Positions 5,578 through 12,527 of a stretch of 13,536 bases of DNA are shown here, piece by piece (within the stretch, counting starts at the first letter, position 1; the number at the start of each line of letters is the position of its first letter). This DNA is from JBCDJG01 sp038748065 (GTDB lineage: Bacteria > Pseudomonadota > Gammaproteobacteria > Pseudomonadales > Halieaceae), in the NCBI GenBank assembly GCA_038748065.1, contig JBCDJG010000091.1:1-13536 (forward strand), read 5' to 3'. The notes below the pieces were generated by a model, which was not told the DNA's origin, searched no databases, and was given only the letters and a program-made list of their open reading frames with translations. A program made the position numbers and the translations under genes.

Positions 5578-6424
5578 GTAATCGCAGCGATTGGAGGCCT
5601 TGATTCAGGCGTTGCAGATGTTCGCTGACCCCCTCGCCTTTGGCTTTTGACACGCCAGCGGCGAGAATATCAATAACCGCAAGATGGGCGATTCTGGAGG
5701 GCAGCGGTGTATAGCTATGCTCACTTTCCGGCTCCACATCGATGGGTATGGCGATACTTGAGCGCTGAATCACCGGTGTACCCCCGGGCGCCAGCCCGAT
5801 GATCTCGGCCCCCGCGTCGCGGACCAGTTCCATCGCATCCAGCAGAGACCTACTGCGACCGGACTGGGAGATTGCAACCACCACGTCTTCGTCGGTCAGT
5901 GACATAGCTGACATCGCCTGGATGTGCGGGTCGGAATGGGCGGCGCTGGCAATCTGCAAGCGGAAAAACTTATGCTGTGCATCAATGGCGACCGGACTTG
6001 AGGCACCGAAGCCATAGAACTCGACGCGCCGTGCACATGCAAGTGTTTCCACCGCCACGCCAATGGCGTCCGGGTCCAGGCGGTCTCGAACCCGCACCAG
6101 CGTTTCGACGGTCGCGTCAAACACCTTATAGGTGTAATCCCGAGGGGTGTCCTGTTCGTCCAGCACAAAGGGTGCAAAGCTACCCGGCCCTACCGTGCTT
6201 TGGGCCAACGCCAGTTTGAAGCTTTGAAATCCGCTGCAGTCGATGGCGCGACAAAAGCGCACGACGGTAGGTTCGCTGACGTCGGCCGCGGCCGCGAGAT
6301 CGACGATGCGCATGTGGATGACGTCTTCTGGTCGGGACAAAACGAGGTCTGCGACCTTGCGCTCAGAACGGCGCAGCCTGTCCTGCCGCGCTCTGATCTC
6401 CTGCAGTATTTGTCGGTGTGTCAT
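5570..6424 (-). CDS. hexR: HexR-like transcriptional regulator (RpiR/MurR family)
   Basis: HexR represses Entner-Doudoroff and central sugar genes such as zwf and edd, and releases DNA when it binds KDPG. The 284-residue protein fits the usual length of about 285-290. Residues 1-77 are the HTH_6 domain, with SERKVADLVLSRPEDVIHMR and the recognition region VSEPTVVRFCRAIDCSGF matching E. coli HexR closely as I recall it. Residues about 125-255 are the sugar-phosphate isomerase (SIS) domain, with FYGFGASSPVA and VVVAISQSGRSRS. The start at ATG 6424 was chosen because MTHRQILQEI begins the family alignment. A longer frame up to 6634 exists but lies antisense to uvrD. No sugar genes are next to it, so its targets must lie elsewhere. 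It is divergent from uvrD. Confidence 0.88.
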   Translation of the reverse strand: MTHRQILQEIRARQDRLRRSERKVADLVLSRPEDVIHMRIVDLAAAADVSEPTVVRFCRAIDCSGFQSFKLALAQSTVGPGSFAPFVLDEQDTPRDYTYKVFDATVETLVRVRDRLDPDAIGVAVETLACARRVEFYGFGASSPVAIDAQHKFFRLQIASAAHSDPHIQAMSAMSLTDEDVVVAISQSGRSRSLLDAMELVRDAGAEIIGLAPGGTPVIQRSSIAIPIDVEPESEHSYTPLPSRIAHLAVIDILAAGVSKAKGEGVSEHLQRLNQGLQSLRLPD

Positions 6425-6452
6425 GGGTCCAGCGTTGCAGACGTATCGTCGC

Positions 6453-6458
6453 ATTATA
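6453..6458 (-). promoter_or_regulatory. Likely -10 box for hexR
   Basis: On the minus strand 6458-6453 reads TATAAT, a perfect -10 hexamer, 28 bp before the hexR start codon. No good -35 sequence lies 16-18 bp upstream, so an activator or a weak -35 is implied. Confidence 0.45.
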
Positions 6459-6499
6459 CATTTGCAGCCTTGCGCGGTGAGAGCCGAAGGGTTTTTCGC

Positions 6500-6505
6500 T
6501 AGAAT
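6500..6505 (+). promoter_or_regulatory. Likely -10 box for uvrD, close to the start codon
   Basis: TAGAAT at 6500-6505 ends only 6 bases before ATG 6512, so transcription from it would begin at or next to the start codon. No -35 hexamer is obvious. Confidence 0.4.
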
Positions 6506-6511
6506 GCGCCG

Positions 6512-8665
6512 ATGGATGTCTCCGATATTCTCTCCCCCTTGAACGACGCGCAGCGACAGGCCGTCGCTGCCGACGATGGCAACCTGCTGGTACTGGCAGG
6601 CGCTGGCAGCGGCAAGACCCGCGTATTGGTGCACCGGATCGCCTGGCTGATCCGTGGGCTGGAATACTCGCCCTGGTCAATACTGGCGGTTACCTTCACC
6701 AATAAGGCGGCGCGAGAAATGCGCGGACGCCTCGAGTCGATGCTGCAGCTGCCGGTTCACGGTATGTGGGTGGGCACTTTCCACGGCCTGGCCCACCGCT
6801 TGCTGAAGGCCCATTGGCGAGAGGCGGGCCTTGTCCAGAATTTCCAGATCCTCGATAGCGACGACCAGCTCAGGCTGGTCAAGCGAGTGCTGCGAGAGCT
6901 GGATCTGGACGAGTCGCGATGGCCCCCGCGGCAGGCCCAGTGGTACATCAATGGCCAGAAAGATGAAGGGCTTCGTGCAGCCCATGTCCCAGCGCCGCCC
7001 CCGGGCGATCTCTTTGCGCAAACCATGTTGCGCGTATACCAGGCCTACGAACAAGCCTGCGAACGCTCTGGCATGGTCGACTTTGCCGAGCTGCTGCTGC
7101 GGGCCCACGAGCTCTGGCTAAAAAATCCTGAGGTTCTCGCCCACTATCAGGGGCGCTTCCGGCAGATCCTGGTGGACGAGTTCCAGGATACCAACACCAT
7201 ACAATATGCCTGGTTACGCGTGTTGGCGGGTGACAGCATACCGGTGGTAGCTGTGGGTGATGACGACCAGTCGATCTATGGCTGGCGCGGCGCAAAGATA
7301 GAAAACATACAGCGCTTCACTGCGGACTTTGTTGGCACGGAGACAGTGCGGCTCGAACAGAACTACCGTTCTACCCAAACGATTCTCAAGGCCGCTAACG
7401 GGGTCATAAACCATAATTTTGGCCGCCTGGGCAAAGAACTGTGGACCGCCGGTGAAAGTGGTGAGGCTATCACCCTCTATGCCGGGTTTAATGAGCAGGA
7501 TGAAGCGCGCTTTATTGTGGAACAAGCACAAAGCTGGATAAGTGACGGCAATGAACGCGCTTCCGTCGCCATCTTGTACCGGTCCAACGCCCAATCCCGC
7601 GTGCTGGAAGAGGCGCTGATACGTGAGGCTATGCCCTACCGGATTTACGGTGGGCAACGATTCTACGAGCGTATGGAGATTCGCAATGCGCTCGCCTACA
7701 TGCGCCTGATTACCAACCGCGCCGATGACGCTGCGCTCGAGCGGGTGATCAATACGCCGCCGCGAGGCATTGGCCTCAAGACGCTGGAGATGGTGCGCGC
7801 TATTGCTCGTGAGCGTGAGATGGCTCTGTGGCAGGCCCTGCATATCGTTATCGATGAGAAACTGCTACCCGCCCGGGCGCTCGGTGCGCTCGAAGGCTTT
7901 GCCGCCCTGGTCAATGAGCTCGACAGTGGTACCGACGAGCTGAGCCTGGAGGAGCTTGCTGAACATGTGGTGCAGACCTCTGGCCTGCTGACTTTTCATG
8001 AAAAAGAGAAAGGCGAGAAAGGTCAGGCGAGGGTCGAAAACCTGGAGGAACTGGTCAGCGCGGCGAAGCAGTTTCAGCCGGAAGACGAGGAGGTCTCGCC
8101 GCTACAGGAGTTTTTGGATAACGCGGCCCTCGATGCCGGCGACGCCCAGGCCGAAGCGCACGAGGACAGCGTGCAATTGATGACACTGCACTCGGCCAAG
8201 GGCCTGGAGTTTCCGCTGGTGTTCCTGGCCGGGATGGAAGAGAACCTGTTTCCTCATCGCATGTCGCTGGAAGAGCCAGGCCGCCTCGAGGAGGAGAGAC
8301 GCCTGTGTTACGTCGGCATCACGCGCGCCATGCAGCGCCTGGTCATCAGCTATGCCGAGACCCGACGCATGCACGGGAACGAGAACTTCAATGCGCCCTC
8401 CCGCTTTATCCGCGAGATTCCTGCTGAGCTGCTGCAGGAGGTACGGCTTAGCAGTTCTGTCACCCGGCCTGTCAGCGGTATGGGGCAGGCCGAAGTGCCT
8501 GACACGGGCCTAAGCCTTGGGCAGCGTGTTTACCACCAGATTTTTGGCGAGGGCGTCGTGCTAAACTTTGAGGGTCGCGGTGCCAGCGCGAGGGTCGAAG
8601 TCAACTTCGACGACGAAGGCAGTAAGTGGCTGGTGCTGCAGTACGCCAAGCTACAGCTCTTGTAG
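6512..8665 (+). CDS. uvrD: DNA helicase II (UvrD)
   Basis: UvrD is a 3'-5' superfamily 1A helicase. It removes the cut strand in nucleotide excision repair, unwinds DNA in MutLS mismatch repair and strips RecA filaments. The 717-residue length is close to the 720 of E. coli UvrD. Walker A is AGAGSGKT (29-36), followed by VTFTNKAAREM (motif Ia), TFHGLAHRLL (Ib), DEFQDTN (222-228, motif II), VGDDDQSIYGWRGA (III), LEQNYRST (IV), LMTLHSAKGLEFPLVF (V) and YVGITRAMQRL (VI). The C-terminus has the UvrD Tudor-like region (GQRVYHQIFGEGVVLNF ... SKWLVLQYAKLQ) that contacts RNA polymerase in homologues, which separates UvrD from Rep. The start MDVSDILSPLNDAQRQAVAA matches E. coli. No Shine-Dalgarno sequence precedes it. 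Confidence 0.97.
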   Translation: MDVSDILSPLNDAQRQAVAADDGNLLVLAGAGSGKTRVLVHRIAWLIRGLEYSPWSILAVTFTNKAAREMRGRLESMLQLPVHGMWVGTFHGLAHRLLKAHWREAGLVQNFQILDSDDQLRLVKRVLRELDLDESRWPPRQAQWYINGQKDEGLRAAHVPAPPPGDLFAQTMLRVYQAYEQACERSGMVDFAELLLRAHELWLKNPEVLAHYQGRFRQILVDEFQDTNTIQYAWLRVLAGDSIPVVAVGDDDQSIYGWRGAKIENIQRFTADFVGTETVRLEQNYRSTQTILKAANGVINHNFGRLGKELWTAGESGEAITLYAGFNEQDEARFIVEQAQSWISDGNERASVAILYRSNAQSRVLEEALIREAMPYRIYGGQRFYERMEIRNALAYMRLITNRADDAALERVINTPPRGIGLKTLEMVRAIAREREMALWQALHIVIDEKLLPARALGALEGFAALVNELDSGTDELSLEELAEHVVQTSGLLTFHEKEKGEKGQARVENLEELVSAAKQFQPEDEEVSPLQEFLDNAALDAGDAQAEAHEDSVQLMTLHSAKGLEFPLVFLAGMEENLFPHRMSLEEPGRLEEERRLCYVGITRAMQRLVISYAETRRMHGNENFNAPSRFIREIPAELLQEVRLSSSVTRPVSGMGQAEVPDTGLSLGQRVYHQIFGEGVVLNFEGRGASARVEVNFDDEGSKWLVLQYAKLQLL

Positions 8666-8690
8666 ATCACACGATGAACGGATAAGAACA

Positions 8691-9860
8691 ATGAGCGCAT
8701 CGTTAGAAAGACGCCTGGCGCCGCTGATCATTTTGCTGCTGGTAGCCGCATTGGTCGGCGTGGTCGCCGGCTGGGCCATGGACCGGGCATCCGGCCGAGC
8801 GGGTGAGACGGTGAGCGCCAACCCTGGTGCGGGGTCAATCGTGCCCTTGGCCGATACCATTCAGTGGAAGCTTGTCACGACCTGGCCAAAAAACTTTCCG
8901 GGCCTTGGCACCGGGCCTGAGAACTTCTCGCGCATGGTGCAGGAGATGAGCAATGGCCGGATGAAGGTCCATGTCTATGGCGCCGGGGAAATTGTGCCCG
9001 CCTTCGAGGTATTCGATGCGGTTTCCCAGGGTGTTGTCGAAGTTGGCCACGGGGCATCCTATTACTGGAAAGGCAAGATTCCGGCGGCCCCCTTTTTTAC
9101 CGCGGTGCCTTTCGGCATGACGGCCCAGGAAATGAATGCCTGGCTGCACAAGGGCGGCGGCCTTGAACTCTGGCGCGAGGCTTATGCCCCCTTCAACGTC
9201 ATACCGATGGCGGGAGGCAACTCGGGCGTACAAATGGGTGGCTGGTTCCGTGAAGAGATCAAGTCGATCGACGATTTGCGCGGCCTGAAGATGCGCATAC
9301 CGGGTCTTGCCGGCGAAGTGTTTACCGCGGCAGGCGGCACCTCCGTCAGAATTCCGGGCGGTGAGCTGTATACCTCGTTGCAAACCGGGGTGATCGATGC
9401 GGTTGAATGGGTAGGGCCCTATAACGACCTTGCGTTAGGCCTGTATGAGGCAGCCAAATACTACTACTACCCAGGCTGGCACGAGCCGGGCCCAACGCTG
9501 GAGATCATTTTCAACAAGGATGCCCTGGAATCGCTGCCTGCAGATCTGCAGGCAATTGTGACGACGGCGGCCCGGGCGGCCAACCAGGAGATGCTCGATG
9601 AGTTCACGGCGCGCAATAACGCGGCGCTGTCTGAACTCATCGATGAACACGGGGTGCAGCTGCGTCGCTTCCCCGACGATGTCCTGAAAGCTCTGTATGA
9701 AGGCACGCGGCAGACCCTGGATGAGCTGGTGGCTTCAGACCCTATGGCCGCAAAAACCTATGCCTCCTGGAGTGACTTTTTCAGCAAAGTGCGGAACTAT
9801 CACCACGTCTCCGAGCAGGCCTTCATCAATGCCCGGGATGTGGTTCTGGAGGAGGGGTGA
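8691..9860 (+). CDS. TRAP transporter solute-binding protein, alpha-keto acid/carboxylate type (DctP family, TakP-like)
   Basis: This periplasmic protein would capture an organic acid and deliver it to a TRAP QM permease. It has 389 residues from ATG 8691; the same frame could start at 8568 inside uvrD, but the hydrophobic N-terminus favours 8691. Residues 12-31 form a signal sequence or membrane anchor without an obvious cleavage site. The mature domain begins near WKLVTTWPKNFPGLGTG. KMRIPGLAGEVF carries Arg202, at the position of the carboxylate-binding Arg of the family. GVIDAVEWVGPYNDLALGLY and YYYYPGWHEPGP are hallmarks of the TakP/mannitol-chloroaromatic subgroup. The exact substrate cannot be read. 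It follows uvrD by 25 bp on the same strand with no visible terminator. A permease gene probably from the same system lies at the right edge in opposite orientation. Confidence 0.92.
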   Translation: MSASLERRLAPLIILLLVAALVGVVAGWAMDRASGRAGETVSANPGAGSIVPLADTIQWKLVTTWPKNFPGLGTGPENFSRMVQEMSNGRMKVHVYGAGEIVPAFEVFDAVSQGVVEVGHGASYYWKGKIPAAPFFTAVPFGMTAQEMNAWLHKGGGLELWREAYAPFNVIPMAGGNSGVQMGGWFREEIKSIDDLRGLKMRIPGLAGEVFTAAGGTSVRIPGGELYTSLQTGVIDAVEWVGPYNDLALGLYEAAKYYYYPGWHEPGPTLEIIFNKDALESLPADLQAIVTTAARAANQEMLDEFTARNNAALSELIDEHGVQLRRFPDDVLKALYEGTRQTLDELVASDPMAAKTYASWSDFFSKVRNYHHVSEQAFINARDVVLEEG

Positions 9861-10256
9861 TCAGCCGCGCTGAATACTGCGAGTACGGCCGTTCTCGTCG
9901 ATGGCGACAAACACGAACTCTCCCTCGGTAACTTTCAAGGGCTCACCGTCGTGACGCGAATTGATCCAGACCTCGACCATGATACGAACCGAGCTGCGGC
10001 CTATTTCCAGTACATCGCAGAAGCACGAGACAACGGCCCCGACATGCACCGGCGTCAGAAAGGCCATGCCATTGATAGCGACCGTGGCAACGCGCCCGTC
10101 GGCGGCTTCCCCTGCGGTGATGGCGCCGGCGAGGTCCATCTGTGACAACAGCCAGCCACCAAAAATATCGCCGTTGGCGTTGGTGTCTCGCGGCATGGCG
10201 ATAGTTTGCAGGGCGAGGTCGCCCTGGGGCACCGGAGTGTCGTCGATGTCATTCAT
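9861..10256 (-). CDS. yciA: Acyl-CoA thioesterase YciA (hotdog fold)
   Basis: YciA hydrolyses acyl-CoA thioesters in the cytosol, freeing CoA and helping maintain acyl-CoA balance. The 131-residue length matches E. coli YciA (about 132). PQGDLALQTIAMPRDTNANG, then DIFGGWLLSQMDLAGA with Asp30 as the likely catalytic acid, and GMAFLTPVHVGAVVSC align closely with YciA as I recall it. VRIMVEVWINSR and KVTEGEFVFVAID complete the fold. The start at ATG 10256 has no strong ribosome site. Its stop codon directly abuts that of the convergent TRAP binding-protein gene with no base between them, so a terminator for either must lie inside the other gene. It is divergent from the Lrp-type regulator. Confidence 0.93.
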   Translation of the reverse strand: MNDIDDTPVPQGDLALQTIAMPRDTNANGDIFGGWLLSQMDLAGAITAGEAADGRVATVAINGMAFLTPVHVGAVVSCFCDVLEIGRSSVRIMVEVWINSRHDGEPLKVTEGEFVFVAIDENGRTRSIQRG

Positions 10257-10292
10257 GCTGCTCGTGGCCTGCGGCTATCGATAAGGATGAGT

Positions 10293-10310
10293 ATGGTATG
10301 AAATGGTATG
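10293..10310 (+). repeat. ATGGTATG direct repeat at the Lrp-family gene start
   Basis: ATGGTATG occurs at 10293-10300 and again at 10303-10310, one helical turn (10 bp) apart, and the second copy contains the start codon. It sits in the 51-bp gap between yciA and the regulator and could be a binding site for autoregulation. This is speculative. Confidence 0.35.
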
Positions 10311-10754
10311 GATAAGGTAAACCGCGAAATCCTGAGCCGCCTGCAGGCCGATGCAGGCCTTTCCGTTGGCGATCTTGCTGATCGAGTTGGCATATCCAAG
10401 TCCGCCTGCTGGAGACGCATCCAGAAGCTGGAAGAGGAGGGCGTCATTCGCGGCCGTGTGACGCTCCTGGATGCAAGAGCTCTTGATCTGCCCCTGACGG
10501 TGTTCATCTCAATTCGCACGCGCGAGCATAATGAGCGCTGGGCGAAACGCTTCGCCGAGGTCATGGAATCTGTGCCCGGCGTGCTGGAAGCCTATCGCAT
10601 GAGCGGCGAGCTGGATTACCTGGTGAAAGCGGTTGTCCGGGATATGCCAGATTACGACCGCCTGTATAAAGAGCTGATCAAGGCAGACCTGTTTGATGTG
10701 ACCGCGAGCTTTGTCATGGAGGAGTTAAAGTGCACCACAGCTTTGCCACTGTAA
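10308..10754 (+). CDS. Lrp/AsnC family transcriptional regulator
   Basis: These regulators sense amino acids or related ligands and control nearby metabolic genes. The 148-residue protein starts MDKVNREILSRLQADAGLSV. Its winged-helix DNA-binding domain (residues 1-60) contains LADRVGISKSACWRRIQKLE. The ligand-binding RAM domain (about 65-140) contains PGVLEAYRMSGELDYLVKAV, the usual position of the effector loop. An in-frame TGA at 10299-10301 makes ATG 10308 the first possible ATG. No Shine-Dalgarno sequence is seen; the nearest AAGGA is about 20 bases away and precedes a 4-codon ORF (10287-10301). Its 3' end overlaps the gamma-glutamyltranspeptidase gene by 25 bp, which implies co-transcription, translational coupling and probably regulation of that gene. 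Confidence 0.92.
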   Translation: MDKVNREILSRLQADAGLSVGDLADRVGISKSACWRRIQKLEEEGVIRGRVTLLDARALDLPLTVFISIRTREHNERWAKRFAEVMESVPGVLEAYRMSGELDYLVKAVVRDMPDYDRLYKELIKADLFDVTASFVMEELKCTTALPL

Positions 10755-12520
10755 GGGAAGCAGTGCTGCGGCGCAGCTTGCTGGCCTCACTGGCGCTGCC
10801 AATTCTGATTGCCTGCAGCCCGGCACCCCAGGTACCGGAAGGGGAAGTGGAAGGAGAGGCGGAACCTGAGCGCGCAACAGGCCTTCGCGAAAGCGGGCTC
10901 GCGGTCGGGCAGAAAGACATGCTGGTCTCTGCGAACCCTCACGCCAGCCGCATTGGCTACCGCGTGCTTGAGCGCGGCGGTACCGTAGTGGATGCAGCGA
11001 TTGCCGTCCAGGCGGCACTGACGCTGGTGGAGCCACAGTCTTCAGGTATTGGCGGTGGCGCGTTCATTTTGTATTGGGATGCCACAGAGCAAAAACTTTA
11101 CAGCTTCGATGCCCGCGAGACCGCACCCCTGGCGGCGACACCGGATTTGTTCATAGAGAATGGCGAGGCCGTGCCATGGATTACGGCGATTGTGGGAGGT
11201 CGCTCAGTCGGCGTGCCAGGCGTACTGCGCGGGCTCGAGCTTGCCCATCGGCGCCACGGCAAGTTGCCCTGGAACACGCTGTTTGAAGACAGCGCCCAGC
11301 TTGCGGCCGATGGTTTTGAAGTCTCGCCACGCCTTGCCGCACTTCTGGCCTATCGTTTTCATCCCGGATTGCTTGAGCTTGAGCCAGCGGCTTCCTATTT
11401 CTATCCGGGTGGCGAGGCCCTGCAAGCCGGTACCTTACTGGTCAACAAAGAGCTGGCCCGCAGCTTGCGTTACATAGCGCGCGAGGGTGCCGACTACTTT
11501 TACCGAGGTGCACTCGCCAAGGAGATTGTTGCGTCGGTGCAAAATAGTGCGACTGCCCCCGGTAGCCTCACCTTGCAGGATCTTGCTGATTACAGGGTGT
11601 CGCAGCGCGCACCCCTGTGTGCGCCCTACAGGGATTACCGCCTGTGTGGTATGACCATGCCCTCGTCGGGAGGCGTAGCAGTCTTGCAGATGATGCGCCT
11701 ACTCGAGCCATTCGACATGAGCCGCTTCAAACCCGGTGATCCAGAAGCTATACACCTGTTCACCCAGGCGTCCAGGCTCGCCTACGCTGATCGCGAACGC
11801 TACGCCGCGGATGCCGATTTCGTAGCCGTTCCCATCGAGCCACTGATCAGTGAGGCCTACCTTGAGCAGCGGCGCGCGCTGATCGACCCGGCACGTGACA
11901 TGGGCCGGGTCGAGGCGGGTGAGCCCCACGGTTCGCTGAGCTATGCCGACGATGACAGCTACGATTTACCGAGCACCAGCCATATGTCCATTGTCGACCA
12001 GTATGGCAATGCGCTCAGCATGACCACGTCGATAGAAATGGCATTCGGCTCCAGCGTCATGGTTGGCGGCTTTCTGCTGAATAACCAGCTCACCGACTTC
12101 AGTCGCAACCCGGAAGTCGACGGCGTGCCCGCAGCCAACCGCGTTGAGCCGGGTAAGCGCCCGCGCAGTTCCATGGCGCCGTTCATGGTATTCAACAACG
12201 ATGATTCCCTGCGCGCGCTTTTGGGCGCCCCCGGCGGTAGTCGGATTATCAACTACGTGGCTAAATCGCTTATTGCTATGCTCGACTGGAACCTCGATGT
12301 CCAGCAGGCGGTGGATTTGCCAAACATCAGCAACCGAAATGACGCCACTGTGTTGGAGGACGGACTGGCTGATCCGGAGACGGTTAATGCGCTGACGGAC
12401 ATGGGGCACGAGGTCAAGCTGCAGGACCTGAACAGTGGCGTACACGCCATCGAGTTGCGTGACGGCAAGCTTTACGGTGGCGCCGATCCGCGGCGGGAGG
12501 GCCAGGCCCTGGGCCAGTAG
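10730..12520 (+). CDS. ggt: Gamma-glutamyltranspeptidase / glutathione hydrolase, predicted lipoprotein
   Basis: GGT cleaves the gamma-glutamyl bond of glutathione and related peptides outside the cytoplasm, releasing Glu and Cys-Gly. It is made as a precursor that self-cleaves before a catalytic Thr. The 596-residue protein has SANPHASRIGYRVLERGGTV and GIGGGAFILY near the start, and DARETAP with the substrate-binding Arg. The processing site is TSHMSIVD with Thr416 (E. coli has TTHYSVVD), followed by GGFLLNNQLTDFS, RPRSSMAPFMVF and GAPGGSRIINYV. The N-terminus carries a lipobox, LPILIAC, with Cys29, so it should be lipid-anchored, whereas E. coli GGT is soluble. GTG 10730 has GGAGGAG 5 bases upstream. 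GTG 10763, just after the regulator stop and behind AAGGGAAG, would give a more typical short lipoprotein signal and is a real alternative. It converges with the TRAP permease gene 7 bp away. Confidence 0.94.
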   Translation: MHHSFATVREAVLRRSLLASLALPILIACSPAPQVPEGEVEGEAEPERATGLRESGLAVGQKDMLVSANPHASRIGYRVLERGGTVVDAAIAVQAALTLVEPQSSGIGGGAFILYWDATEQKLYSFDARETAPLAATPDLFIENGEAVPWITAIVGGRSVGVPGVLRGLELAHRRHGKLPWNTLFEDSAQLAADGFEVSPRLAALLAYRFHPGLLELEPAASYFYPGGEALQAGTLLVNKELARSLRYIAREGADYFYRGALAKEIVASVQNSATAPGSLTLQDLADYRVSQRAPLCAPYRDYRLCGMTMPSSGGVAVLQMMRLLEPFDMSRFKPGDPEAIHLFTQASRLAYADRERYAADADFVAVPIEPLISEAYLEQRRALIDPARDMGRVEAGEPHGSLSYADDDSYDLPSTSHMSIVDQYGNALSMTTSIEMAFGSSVMVGGFLLNNQLTDFSRNPEVDGVPAANRVEPGKRPRSSMAPFMVFNNDDSLRALLGAPGGSRIINYVAKSLIAMLDWNLDVQQAVDLPNISNRNDATVLEDGLADPETVNALTDMGHEVKLQDLNSGVHAIELRDGKLYGGADPRREGQALGQ

Positions 12521-12527
12521 CGCAGCC

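Noticed and set aside
6425..6511. HexR operator in the hexR-uvrD gap
   Set aside because: I looked for a TGTAAT...ATTACA-type palindrome as recalled for gammaproteobacterial HexR and found no convincing one.
6425..6634. 70-residue N-terminal extension of HexR
   Set aside because: It runs antisense through the uvrD start, including its Walker A codons, and has no match to the HexR family; ATG 6424 fits the usual start.
8568..8690. Longer start of the TRAP binding protein inside uvrD
   Set aside because: It would read the uvrD C-terminus out of frame and place 41 charged residues before the signal sequence; ATG 8691 is far more plausible.
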